The notes beneath the pieces were generated by a model. That model did not search any database and was not told the DNA's origin. It worked only from the letters and a program-made list of their open reading frames with translations. Shown piece by piece: positions 33,811 through 42,124 of a DNA stretch of 64,000 bases. The stretch comes from Nitratireductor sp. Lineage in GTDB: Bacteria; Pseudomonadota; Alphaproteobacteria; Rhizobiales; Rhizobiaceae. The position numbers and the translations under genes are program-made. The stretch lies in the NCBI RefSeq assembly GCF_017794765.1, contig NZ_CP051236.1, positions 1,878,388 through 1,942,387 of the forward strand, read 5' to 3'. Every line of letters starts with the position of its first letter. Within the stretch, counting starts at the first letter, position 1.

Positions 33811-36120
33811 ATGACTGTGATGACGCCGAAATTCGGGATGGGTGCTTCCGTGCGCCGCAAGGAAGATGCGGCATTCATCACGGGGCGGGGGCGTTATACG
33901 GATGATTTCCTGCCCGAAGGCACACTGCATCTCTACGTGGTGCGTTCGCCCGTGGCCAAGGCGAAATTTACCATCGCTTCGGTCAAGGAAGCGCAGGCCG
34001 CGCCAGGCGTCCGTCTGGTCCTGACAGGTGCCGATGTGGCGCATCTCAAGGATCTGCGCTCTGGCGCCATGCAGAAGCAACCGGACGGAACGCGCGCGCC
34101 CACGCGCGACATTCCGATTCTGTGCCGTGACCGTGTGCAGTATGTGGGCGACGCGGTAGCGATGGTGGTCGCCGAGAGCCGTGCCCAGGCGCAAGATGCT
34201 GCGGAGCTGATCGAAATCGACTTCGACGACGAGGAAGCCATAGCTTCAACGGCAGCCGCTCTGTCCGAGGATGCCCCGCTGGTCTGGCCGGAACTCGGAT
34301 CGAATCGTGCATTTCTCTATCATGTGGGTGACAAGGAGAAATCGGATGCGGCGTTCGCCAAGGCCGACCATGTGACCCGCATCCAGTTCGTGAACAACCG
34401 TCTCGTGTGCAACTACATGGAGCCGCGTGCAGCATTGGCCGAATGGCGCGACGACGAAAACCGCTACGTGTTGACCACCGGCTCGCAGGGCGTTCATTCC
34501 ATGCGTGGCATCCTGTGCAAGACTTTTGGCATCGAGCCCGAAAATCTGCGCGTGATAACGCCGGATGTCGGTGGCGGCTTTGGTCCGAAGACCTTTGTCT
34601 ACCGTGAATACGCCATGGTCATGGAAGCGGCGAAACGGCTTGGTCGTCCGGTCAAATGGACCGGTGATCGTAATGAGCATTTCATGACTGATGCTCAGGG
34701 ACGCGACAATGTGGTGACTGCCGAAATGGCAATGGACAGTGAAGGGCGATTCCTTGGTCTACGGGTCGATCTCACGGCCAATATGGGCGCCTATATCTCG
34801 CAATACGGTCCCTTCATCCCGTTTGTTGGCGTCTCCATGTCAACAGGCGTCTATGACATTCAGGCGCTCGATGTGACGATCAACGGCGTCTACACCAACA
34901 CCTGCCCGGTGGATGCCTATCGCGGGGCGGGCCGTCCGGAGGCTGCATTCCTGCTTGAGAAGCTGGTGGATGCCTGCGCGCGTGATCTGGGACTTGGCCG
35001 GGAAGAAATCCGTCGTCGCAACTTCATCAGGCCCGAACAATTTCCCTATCGTACCCAGACCGGCCGTCTCTACGACGTTGGCGAGTTTGAGGGGCACATG
35101 AACAAATGCATGGAGAACGCCGGCTGGGCCTCGTTCGAAGAGCGGCTCGAGGAATCTCGGCGCAACGGAAAACTGCGCGGCATCGGCATGGCCACCTATA
35201 TTGAAGCCTGCGCTTTTGCCGGTTCGGAGCCGGCCCACGTCCGACTGAACGACGATGGGAGCGTCACGCTTCTGATCGGCACTCAGTCCAACGGTCAGGG
35301 TCACGCCACCGCCTACGCTCAGTTCGTAGCTGACAAGCTCAGTATCGACATCGATAGGATCACCGTGCGCCAGGGCGACACGGATGAATTGGCCTCCGGC
35401 GGCGGCACGGGCGGCTCGCGCTCCATTCCGCTGGGCGGTGTCTCTGCCGCGCGGGCGGGTGAAGACCTCGCCGAGAAAATCCGCAGGCTGGCGGCAGACG
35501 AACTGGAAGCGTCGGTCGATGATATCGAACTGTCCGGTGGGGCCGCGCGCATCGTCGGCACGGACCGCGCCGTGGACTTTGCAGCCATCGCCAGGGCAGC
35601 AAAGGCACCTGAAGATCTGGAAGGCTTCGGTGAGTTCGTGCAGGAAGAGGCGACCTATCCGAACGGCACGCATATCTGCGAGGTCGAAATTGACCCGGAA
35701 ACCGGGCGCACGGAGGTGTTGGCTTATTGGATCGTTGATGATTTCGGCGCGACAGTGAACCCGATCCTTCTGGCTGGTCAGGTTCATGGTGGTGTTGCGC
35801 AGGGGCTTGGGCAAGCCCTGACGGAAGACACGGTCTACTCCGAGGATGGGCAACTCGTCACCGCAAGTTTCATGGACTATGCGATGCCACGGGCGGATGA
35901 TCTGCCGTTCATCCATTTCGAGACCCGCAACGTGCCTTCGACCACCAACGCCATGGGCATCAAAGGGGCTGGCGAGGCCGGCACGATCGGTGCCACGCCG
36001 GCTGTTCTCAACGCCGTGACGGATGCGCTCTACCGCGCCTACGGCATCACCCATATTGACATGCCCACCACGCCTTCGCGGGTGTGGGAGACGATCCGAC
36101 AGGCCAGAGAGGCGGCATGA
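33811..36120 (+). CDS. Orphan xanthine dehydrogenase/CO dehydrogenase-type molybdopterin subunit
   Basis: A 769-aa molybdenum hydroxylase large subunit. The N-terminal hammerhead domain begins GMGASVRRKEDAAFITGRGR and the molybdopterin-binding domain fills the rest. The active-site loop is AYRGAGR (residues 369-375), the type seen in form II CoxL-like and related dehydrogenases, not the AYRCSFR of true CO dehydrogenase. The catalytic glutamate is E722 in KGAGEAGTIG. No FAD (CoxM) or 2Fe-2S (CoxS) subunit gene is next to it. Substrate unknown. The frame is open from 33637, but the ATG at 33811 begins the conserved region. Confidence 0.88.
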   Translation: MTVMTPKFGMGASVRRKEDAAFITGRGRYTDDFLPEGTLHLYVVRSPVAKAKFTIASVKEAQAAPGVRLVLTGADVAHLKDLRSGAMQKQPDGTRAPTRDIPILCRDRVQYVGDAVAMVVAESRAQAQDAAELIEIDFDDEEAIASTAAALSEDAPLVWPELGSNRAFLYHVGDKEKSDAAFAKADHVTRIQFVNNRLVCNYMEPRAALAEWRDDENRYVLTTGSQGVHSMRGILCKTFGIEPENLRVITPDVGGGFGPKTFVYREYAMVMEAAKRLGRPVKWTGDRNEHFMTDAQGRDNVVTAEMAMDSEGRFLGLRVDLTANMGAYISQYGPFIPFVGVSMSTGVYDIQALDVTINGVYTNTCPVDAYRGAGRPEAAFLLEKLVDACARDLGLGREEIRRRNFIRPEQFPYRTQTGRLYDVGEFEGHMNKCMENAGWASFEERLEESRRNGKLRGIGMATYIEACAFAGSEPAHVRLNDDGSVTLLIGTQSNGQGHATAYAQFVADKLSIDIDRITVRQGDTDELASGGGTGGSRSIPLGGVSAARAGEDLAEKIRRLAADELEASVDDIELSGGAARIVGTDRAVDFAAIARAAKAPEDLEGFGEFVQEEATYPNGTHICEVEIDPETGRTEVLAYWIVDDFGATVNPILLAGQVHGGVAQGLGQALTEDTVYSEDGQLVTASFMDYAMPRADDLPFIHFETRNVPSTTNAMGIKGAGEAGTIGATPAVLNAVTDALYRAYGITHIDMPTTPSRVWETIRQAREAA

Positions 36121-36187
36121 TGGCATCGTCGGCGATGATTTCGCTCCACCCTCCCGCTTCTTTATCGGCCTTATAGGATATCAGATC

Positions 36188-37141
36188 ATGCCCGCTGAGA
36201 CCGAAGTCGGTGCCGAAGGCAAACCACTGATCGGCATCGCGCTTAAGGTCATTTCGGTCTCGGTTTTTGTCATGATGTCCTCGCTGATCAAATCGGCGGG
36301 GATGGTGCCTTCGGGCCAGATTGTCTTCTTCCGCTCGTTCTTTGCGATATTCCCGATCATCGCCATGCTGGCCTGGCGGCGTGAGTTGGCGACAGCTTTC
36401 CGCACCACACATCCCGTCAGCCACATCATGCGCGGCCTTGTGGGCGTTACCTCCATGGGCCTCGGCTTCTTTGCGCTGACGCGCCTGCCTCTGCCCGATG
36501 CGATTACGCTCAATTACGCGCAGCCGCTCATTGTTGTCGTCTTCTCGGCAATCTTCATGGGCGAGGTCGTGCGCATCTACCGCTGGAGCGCAGTGGCGGT
36601 CGGCTTCCTGGGGGTCATCATCATCGCCTGGCCAAAACTCACCCTTCTGACCGGGGACGCCGGCCTTGAGGCGGCTGAGGCGGTGGGTGTCATCGCGGCC
36701 CTTTGCGGCGCGACCGGCTCTGCCGTCGCCATGCTTCTTGTTCGACGGCTTGTCCAGACAGAAAAGACGGCCACCATCGTTCTGTGGTTCTCGGTTACCG
36801 CCACCGTGCTCTCCCTCTTCACCATCCCTTTCGGATGGGCAGAGTTATCGCGCGGTCAGTTTCTCGCTCTGGCCGGCGCGGGAATTTGCGGCGGGGTGGC
36901 ACAGATCCTCATGACCGAGTGCTATCGTCATGCGGAGCTATCCACCATCGCGCCTTTCGAATACACGTCGATGCTCCTTGCCATCGTGATCGGCTATTTC
37001 GCTTTCGGCGACGTGCCGACCCTTTACACGCTGGTGGGCGGAACGATTGTGATCGGGGCTGGTCTCTTTATCATCTGGCGCGAGCGTCGACTCGGCCTCA
37101 GACGGGTGGCTGCCCGCCGTTTCGTGCCGCCTTCCTCATGA
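36188..37141 (+). CDS. EamA/DMT-family transporter
   Basis: A 317-aa membrane protein with about ten predicted helices in two EamA repeats (residues 15-150 and 165-300), an exporter of the drug/metabolite transporter superfamily. Family landmarks include FFRSFFAIFPI, LPLPDAITLNYAQPLIVVVF and, in the second half, PFEYTSMLLAIVIGYF. The ATG at 36188 has AGGA 10 bases upstream; the frame is open further but within the preceding gene. The tail overlaps the convergent regulator gene by 6 bases. Substrate not predictable. Confidence 0.88.
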   Translation: MPAETEVGAEGKPLIGIALKVISVSVFVMMSSLIKSAGMVPSGQIVFFRSFFAIFPIIAMLAWRRELATAFRTTHPVSHIMRGLVGVTSMGLGFFALTRLPLPDAITLNYAQPLIVVVFSAIFMGEVVRIYRWSAVAVGFLGVIIIAWPKLTLLTGDAGLEAAEAVGVIAALCGATGSAVAMLLVRRLVQTEKTATIVLWFSVTATVLSLFTIPFGWAELSRGQFLALAGAGICGGVAQILMTECYRHAELSTIAPFEYTSMLLAIVIGYFAFGDVPTLYTLVGGTIVIGAGLFIIWRERRLGLRRVAARRFVPPSS

Positions 37142-37954
37142 CCCCTTGCCTTGCGACTGCCTTAGAAAGGCAGCGGTTGTAGCGTCGGTTGGGAAAAAAC
37201 TTTCAATGGCAAGCTCCGACAGCGTCACGTCGAGTGGTGTGCCAAACACGGTCGTCGTGGTGATGAAGGAAAGTTCGGTTGCTCCAAGGCGCAGTCGAAG
37301 GGGAACGGCGATCATGTCCGCCGCGCCGGGTTTGAGCTCCGGCCCGGTTTTTTTGACCGGGTAGCCAGCCAGTTCCTTTTCCAGCGCCATGAGTTGTGGA
37401 TCGGCCGAGTGGTCAATCAGGAGGCGCAGTCGTTCCAGCACATGTGCGCGCCACGAGGCCAGATTGACGATGCTCGGTGCAACACCCTCGGGATGCAGGC
37501 TCAGGCGCAGGACATTCACCGGCGGTTTTAGCAACTCCGCATTGGTCACAACCTCGAGCAGCGGTGCGATGGCCCGGTTTGCGGCGACCATGGTCCAGTG
37601 CCGGTCGATCGCGATTGCAGGGTTGGGCGCGTGGCCATCGAGCACGGCCTGTACGACGTTCATTGCAGGCTTCAAAGCCGGATCGTGAATATCGCGTTCT
37701 GAGAAGCCCGGTGCATGGCCCGAGGCAAGGAGGATGCGATTGCGCTGCCGAAGCGGGATGGAAAGACTGTCCGACAACAACAGGACCATCTCTCGCGACG
37801 GATTCGAGCGGCCTCGTTCCAGGAAGCTGAGGTGGCGCTGGGAAATGCCCGCCTCCAGCGCAAGATGAAGCTGGCTCATGCGCCGTCGCTCCCGCCACTC
37901 CCTGATGAGCGCACCGGCGCTGGTCTTTCTGGGTAAGGTATTTTCTGTGTTCAT
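37136..37954 (-). CDS. XRE-family regulator with MmyB-like ligand domain
   Basis: A 272-aa transcription factor. Residues about 12-66 form a Cro/CI-type helix-turn-helix (IREWRERRRMSQLHLALEAG, then ISQRHLSFLERGRSNPS). The rest is the MmyB-like PAS-type domain (AIAIDRHWTMVAANRAIAPL), which in related Streptomyces proteins binds a fatty-acid-like ligand. ATG at 37954 is preferred to one at 38023. It is divergent from the small membrane protein gene at 38093 and probably controls it and itself. Confidence 0.9.
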   Translation of the reverse strand: MNTENTLPRKTSAGALIREWRERRRMSQLHLALEAGISQRHLSFLERGRSNPSREMVLLLSDSLSIPLRQRNRILLASGHAPGFSERDIHDPALKPAMNVVQAVLDGHAPNPAIAIDRHWTMVAANRAIAPLLEVVTNAELLKPPVNVLRLSLHPEGVAPSIVNLASWRAHVLERLRLLIDHSADPQLMALEKELAGYPVKKTGPELKPGAADMIAVPLRLRLGATELSFITTTTVFGTPLDVTLSELAIESFFPTDATTAAFLRQSQGKGS

Positions 37955-38092
37955 GAGAACACTGTAGAGCCGAGCGGCACGCATTTCCATTACCTCTCGG
38001 GTAATCGCCCGAGGGCGCTCCATCGGTCAGGTTCCCAGGCATCGAGGTCGACATCCGACCCGCCAAACCCGGTCTGAAGAAAGGAAACCGTC

Positions 38093-38482
38093 ATGCCACT
38101 CACGCTCACACCCGCTCTGAGAAAATCACTTCAGCTCGACGCTGTCATGAGTGGAGCCGCAGCACTCCTGCTTCTTTTCGCGGCGCCGCCGCTATCACGG
38201 CTTCTCGCCTTGCCCGAAGACCTGCTGTTTTGGGCCGGTGTGGTTCTGGTGCCTTTCGTGATGATGCTGTTGATGATCGCCGCCCGGACAACACTGTCCC
38301 GTCTTCTGCTCATAGACGTGATTTTGCTTAACGCAGGCTGGGTCGTGTTGAGCTTCGCGCTGCTCGCAAGTGGATGGGTCTCTCCCAATTTACTTGGAAC
38401 CGCTTTCGTCAGCCTTCAGGCCTGCGCGGTTGCCCTTTTTGCCCTGCTTCAGTTCGCGGCGATGCGTAAGGCGCAATGCTGA
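38093..38482 (+). CDS. Small four-helix membrane protein divergent from the XRE regulator
   Basis: A 129-aa protein with about four membrane helices (residues 16-38, 44-64, 68-92, 100-123) and no recognised family. RBS AAGGAAA lies 8 bases before the ATG. Shared intergenic space with the MmyB-type regulator suggests the pair forms a small regulated module, perhaps for a membrane-active or fatty-acid-like signal. That is inference only. Confidence 0.75.
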   Translation: MPLTLTPALRKSLQLDAVMSGAAALLLLFAAPPLSRLLALPEDLLFWAGVVLVPFVMMLLMIAARTTLSRLLLIDVILLNAGWVVLSFALLASGWVSPNLLGTAFVSLQACAVALFALLQFAAMRKAQC

Positions 38483-38533
38483 AAGGCACGGGCCCGCCTA
38501 ATAGCGCGGCCCGGCCGTTCTGCATTCAATAAT

Positions 38534-39418
38534 TCAGTAGTTGAGATAGGGCGCGGCGGTCCAGAGCGGACCGTTGCGCTCTTCTTCCCGCAGGCTGGTA
38601 GAGCCGAAATGGTAGCGAAAACCCGCTACAATACCGTGAGATGTTGTCTCACCGGCATGCACATCGCCCGATGTCAGCGAGGATGAGCGAAATCGATATC
38701 CTCCGAATGCGGTTACCGGCTTGTCCGAAAGCCGATAATTGGCAGCCGTTGATATGGAGTAGGTTTTCAACGCAGCATCTTCACTCAGCAATTGCTCAAA
38801 GCCTGCGTCGAGATCGAAGCGCAGGTTGTCTGTGTAATAATACCGTGCGCCGAGGATACCATTGAGCTTGGATGCCTCCTGCTCTTCCAGATGCGCCTGG
38901 CCGAGACCGATTTGGCCCAGCACAGTTGTCTGGCTAAGAAAGAAGGCACCTTCCAGTCCGGCCGAAATTTCCGTCGGCCCCACCGCCAGGGTTTCGTTGG
39001 AGATACGCTCATACTGGGCATAGAGGCCAATGGCGTAGCTGTCCGGCTTGCGGTAGTAGCCATGTGCGCCGAACTCCATGGTCTGGTCGGAAAGATCCTC
39101 GAACTTCAGTTTTTCTAGCCGGCCGTCGAGCTGGACGTTAAAGCGCTCTCTGACGGGCAGGTTTGCCACGCCGCGCAGCGCCCATCCGCTGCTCTTGACA
39201 GGTTCTTCCACCAGATTGGCTTTGCCCAGTGCCGAATTCACTTCGACAAAGCCGGAAAAGCGCCGGCCGAACTTTAGAAGCAATGGCGCGTTCTCCACGT
39301 TGGGAGGAACCGGTGGATCGGATGTCACCAGATCCGCGGCAGGCGCGGGATGCGATCCCAGGGTAAGGAAAGAGAGAAGGAAAAACAGGCGCCCCCCGGA
39401 CGTGACGCGAACACACAT
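38534..39418 (-). CDS. Outer-membrane beta-barrel protein of unknown function
   Basis: A 294-aa exported protein with a signal peptide (RLFFLLSFLTLGSHPAPA, cleavage near residue 28). It then shows alternating polar/hydrophobic strands rich in Gly, Tyr and Phe, as in a porin-like barrel (YRKPDSYAIGLYAQYERIS, GARYYYTDNLRFDLDAGFE, TAFGGYRFRSSS). It ends in a tyrosine-containing strand (AAPYLNY). CGGAG lies 7 bases before the ATG. No named family recognised. Confidence 0.78.
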   Translation of the reverse strand: MCVRVTSGGRLFFLLSFLTLGSHPAPAADLVTSDPPVPPNVENAPLLLKFGRRFSGFVEVNSALGKANLVEEPVKSSGWALRGVANLPVRERFNVQLDGRLEKLKFEDLSDQTMEFGAHGYYRKPDSYAIGLYAQYERISNETLAVGPTEISAGLEGAFFLSQTTVLGQIGLGQAHLEEQEASKLNGILGARYYYTDNLRFDLDAGFEQLLSEDAALKTYSISTAANYRLSDKPVTAFGGYRFRSSSLTSGDVHAGETTSHGIVAGFRYHFGSTSLREEERNGPLWTAAPYLNY

Positions 39419-39500
39419 GCTCGACTCCGGGACGTTGTTACGAGACGCTACCTTGCGCCAACAGCGTTAATGCGCGCTTAATTCGCGCAGTTCTGTCGTC

Positions 39501-40325
39501 TCAGTGAGCGCTTTCCAGCTTCAGTTTGATTTGCAGAAAATCCTGCCAGGCGAGCTTCTTGTGGGCCGGATTTCGCAGAAGATAGGCTGGATGCAGCGTC
39601 GGCATGGTGGGTATTTCGATGCCTGAAGGTGTCTTGTGTATGGCCCAGTTGCCGCGCATCCGCATGATGCCGGTCTGTGTGTTCAAAAGGAGCTTCGTCG
39701 ACGGGTTTCCGAGCGTCACCAGCACCTTGGGTGCAACGAGCTCGATATGCCGCTCGATGAAAGGGCGACAGATTTCCGTTTCCAGAGGGGAGGGGTCCCT
39801 GTTTCCCGGCGGTCGCCACGGGATCACGTTGGAAATATAGACGGTGGTGCGGTCGAGACCTATGGCCGCCAACATGCGATCCAGCAGTTTGCCGGACCGA
39901 CCGACGAAGGGCAGGCCCTGGATATCCTCGTCGCGGCCCGGCGCTTCTCCGACGAACATCACGCTGGCCTGCGGATTGCCGTCGGCAAATACGGTGTTTT
40001 TTGCCGTGGTCTTCAGATTGCAGCCGTCGAAACCTGTCAGCTGCTCGCGCAGTGTATCGAGGTTTTCCGCGCTTCTGGCGATCTCACGCGCCCGCGCGGC
40101 CTGTGCATCGTCCGGAACCGCGGCCTTGCCTGCAGCCGGAGCAGCGGGGCGGGGCTGCATGGTCGCCACTGGTTTCTGCTGCGTTGGCTGCTGCCGTTGC
40201 GCGGCTCTTTTTTCCGCCTCCGCGCGCGTTTCCTGAAACCGGTCAGGCGCTTCATCCATAAGAGGTTCGTCCACGCCGGCATCGGCGTAGAATGTCAGAA
40301 GCTCCCTTAGTTCAGCGGAATCCAT
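39501..40325 (-). CDS. Uracil-DNA glycosylase, family 4-like
   Basis: A 274-aa DNA repair enzyme that excises uracil. The catalytic domain (about 85-270) has motif [10 protein letters not shown] (126-134), [25 protein letters not shown] and the terminal [11 protein letters not shown]. The first 80 residues are a linker rich in Gln, Ala and Pro. Canonical family 4 enzymes hold a 4Fe-4S cluster with four cysteines, but this protein has only two, C102 and C186, so the cluster is probably absent or built differently. Confidence 0.9.
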   Translation of the reverse strand: MDSAELRELLTFYADAGVDEPLMDEAPDRFQETRAEAEKRAAQRQQPTQQKPVATMQPRPAAPAAGKAAVPDDAQAARAREIARSAENLDTLREQLTGFDGCNLKTTAKNTVFADGNPQASVMFVGEAPGRDEDIQGLPFVGRSGKLLDRMLAAIGLDRTTVYISNVIPWRPPGNRDPSPLETEICRPFIERHIELVAPKVLVTLGNPSTKLLLNTQTGIMRMRGNWAIHKTPSGIEIPTMPTLHPAYLLRNPAHKKLAWQDFLQIKLKLESAH

Positions 40326-40397
40326 TGCGTCCGAAATCCTGAGCGTCGGCGAGGACGAAAGAAAGCATTTTCTCTTTCTTTGCCGCTGGTTGCAAGC

Positions 40398-40988
40398 TCA
40401 GGAAGCGGGAATGCGCGGGTCCTGCACCAGATAAAATACCGGTTTCGGGGTCAGGTCGGTGATCAGCAGTCGAAATGTCACGGAATGAGCTGCGTTGACG
40501 GTACCTGACTGGAACAGAAGGCGGTCATAGGGTTCTAGTTTGCGATCGTGCACGGCAAACGCACTGGAGCCGATGTGATCGGACCCCGCATTTCTCTGAT
40601 CGAAAGAGAGACCGTCTCCATAGACGCTCGAGACGCCGCGCATCTCCTGAAGCTCGAATTCAAACTCGACCCAGGGCAGGTTGCTTGCATTCAGTGTGTC
40701 GATTTCCATGAAGAGATAGCCTGCGCCCGCCCTTTCGTCATAGGCATATCGCGGGACATCCCCGGTCGCCCTGATGACAAGCACGACGGCGGCAGCCGTA
40801 TAAAGCTCCTGTTTTAGAAGCACCGGGTCGCTGCGTGAGCCTGTGCCTGAAACCGCCAGAATGCGGAAGCCGCCAAGCTCATCGGAAAAGGAATAGTGTC
40901 CGGCCTGCCAGCGTCCGTCATCTCCCGGGCCCGCGCCAAGAAGGACGGCGAGCAGGGGGAACAGGATTATGGAGACGGCACGGGGCAG
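40398..40988 (-). CDS. Secreted protein of unknown function, probable CTG start
   Basis: A 196-aa protein. The first standard start (GTG, 40823) would leave only 141 residues and discard a convincing N-terminus. The frame continues upstream without a stop to 41013. It encodes a signal peptide (SIILFPLLAVLLGAG) and a conserved-looking HYSFSDELGGFRILAV stretch, but has no ATG, GTG or TTG. A strong GGGAGGT site (40995-41001) lies 6 bases before a CTG at 40988, the likely start. The mature part looks beta-rich and hypothetical. It lies between UPF0314 and the glycosylase, all on the minus strand. Confidence 0.7.
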   Translation of the reverse strand: MPRAVSIILFPLLAVLLGAGPGDDGRWQAGHYSFSDELGGFRILAVSGTGSRSDPVLLKQELYTAAAVVLVIRATGDVPRYAYDERAGAGYLFMEIDTLNASNLPWVEFEFELQEMRGVSSVYGDGLSFDQRNAGSDHIGSSAFAVHDRKLEPYDRLLFQSGTVNAAHSVTFRLLITDLTPKPVFYLVQDPRIPAS

Positions 40989-41055
40989 GACAGCACCTCC
41001 CTTCCTGCCGCATTATACCGCCATTTCTCGCTCTGGAGAACGGGAAAGCATGCCC

Positions 41056-41649
41056 TCAGCCACCAGTCTGCCAGTTGGAGACCGTCTGTGAGGGGTAGAC
41101 AAGCTGAAGAATGTTGAGCGTGAGATTGTCGCGGATCATGACCGCCATGAAAATTTCCGTCGCAACGACCAGAAGAATGCTGACCCATAGAGGCGAAACG
41201 CGTGCGACGAAAAAACCGGTGATGGTGGCAAGTGTGTCGGAGAGCGAATTGATCACGCTGTCTCCGTAGTAGCCCTGCGCAAGTGCCGATTCCCTGTAAC
41301 GGTTGATTACCATGGGTGTGTTTTCCGCCATCTCCCATGCAGCCTCCAGCCCCACTGCAAGTGCAAGTCGGTAGCCGAGCGGCATGCGCGGCGCGACAAG
41401 CCAGATAAGCCCGTAGAAGAGCAATCCGTGCAGAAAGTGCGAGTAGGTGTACCAGTCGCCGATATGCTGTGAAGTCTCGGGGCCGGAGGGGTCCGAATAC
41501 CAGAGCTTCACCGTTCCGCAGTCGCAGATCGTCGTCTGACCCATGAGTTTCAGGAACAGCGCCTGAAGGGCGAGGATGGCAAGCACACAAAAGGCGGTAA
41601 CGGCGACCGGCCTCTGCCTGTAGGCGACCAACAGTCGATTTTCGCGCAT
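41056..41649 (-). CDS. UPF0314/DUF2585 membrane protein
   Basis: A 197-aa integral membrane protein of the rhizobial UPF0314 family, function unknown. It has about five hydrophobic segments and the family stretches ICDCGTVKLWYSDPSGPETS and SHFLHGLLFYGL, then YYGDSVINSLSDTLA. The ATG at 41649 has AAGGAG 7 bases upstream; ATGs at 41655 and 41667 are worse placed. It may be cotranscribed with the secreted protein and glycosylase genes downstream (gaps 67 and 72 bases). Confidence 0.9.
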   Translation of the reverse strand: MRENRLLVAYRQRPVAVTAFCVLAILALQALFLKLMGQTTICDCGTVKLWYSDPSGPETSQHIGDWYTYSHFLHGLLFYGLIWLVAPRMPLGYRLALAVGLEAAWEMAENTPMVINRYRESALAQGYYGDSVINSLSDTLATITGFFVARVSPLWVSILLVVATEIFMAVMIRDNLTLNILQLVYPSQTVSNWQTGG

Positions 41650-41797
41650 CCCCATGCTCCTTGCCAATGCCCCTTAAATTGCACCAGTCCCTTAACGTAT
41701 CTGCTTCCACAGTGTCCCGAACGGCTTCAGAACCGTCTGCCTGCTCTCATGCGGGCCCTGCCGAACCGTGGACCACTCCCATCAGAGATACCTCATG

Positions 41798-41821
41798 GTC
41801 GAACATGTTCGACATAGGTTC
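41798..41821. promoter_or_regulatory. Palindrome with LexA-like GTTC-N7-GTTC element
   Basis: GTCGAACATGTTCGAC (41798-41813) is a perfect palindrome, and its right half begins GTTC gacatag GTTC (41807-41821). GTTC-N7-GTTC is the SOS box form known for alphaproteobacterial LexA. It is 149 bases upstream of the UPF0314 start, in front of a minus-strand run that ends with uracil-DNA glycosylase. A match of this size can occur by chance about once per strand in 64 kb. Confidence 0.35.
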
Positions 41822-41930
41822 GTGTTCCGCACGGTGCGCGTATTGCACCTTCCATCAACAGAGCGGCTGAAATTGCTCGGATTCGATCCGGGAGGCAAAC
41901 AGGAATTGCCCGCGGGAAAATTGTCAATTA

Positions 41931-41951
41931 TTGACGTTTACGTTAAAGTAA
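41931..41951 (+). promoter_or_regulatory. ACG-phased operator-like motif upstream of ETF-QO
   Basis: TTGACGTTTACGTTAAAGTA (41931-41950, then A) shows ACGTTT-ACGTTA-AAGTAA hexamers in 6-base phase. A similar arrangement lies at 50786-50805. From memory it resembles sites of the MerR-family LiuR regulator of leucine and branched-chain catabolism, which controls ETF genes in some proteobacteria. The similarity to LiuR sites is not verified. Confidence 0.4.
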
Positions 41952-42124
41952 TATCAGTTTGCGGCAATCAGGAATGGATTGATGCAACTTCTCTGGTTTC
42001 GACAGTCGCGCGGATGCGCTATAGCCCGGCGTTGAAACCGTTATGCGGGACTGATGGGTATCCGGATCGCGCCGGCGCCAAACGAGAGCAGGGCGCGCGA
42101 GAGAAAAAGACTGCGGAGGGTGGA

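Larger units (their letters stand above)
41650..42124. other. 475-base divergent intergenic region
   Basis: No convincing gene. It separates UPF0314 (minus) from ETF-QO (plus) and should carry both promoters. It contains a 16-base perfect palindrome at 41798-41813, a GTTC-N7-GTTC pair at 41807-41821 and an ACG-phased motif at 41931-41951, each listed separately. Confidence 0.7.

Noticed and set aside
33811..36120. Reading the molybdenum enzyme as a true CO dehydrogenase (CoxL)
   Set aside because: The active-site loop is AYRGAGR, not AYRCSFR, and the coxM and coxS partners are absent.
34840..36126. A 428-codon minus-strand frame across the molybdenum enzyme gene
   Set aside because: Shadow of a clearly conserved gene on the other strand.
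38489..38513. Hairpin cgggcc/ggcccg between convergent genes
   Set aside because: Six base pairs with a 13-base loop; common by chance in G+C-rich DNA.
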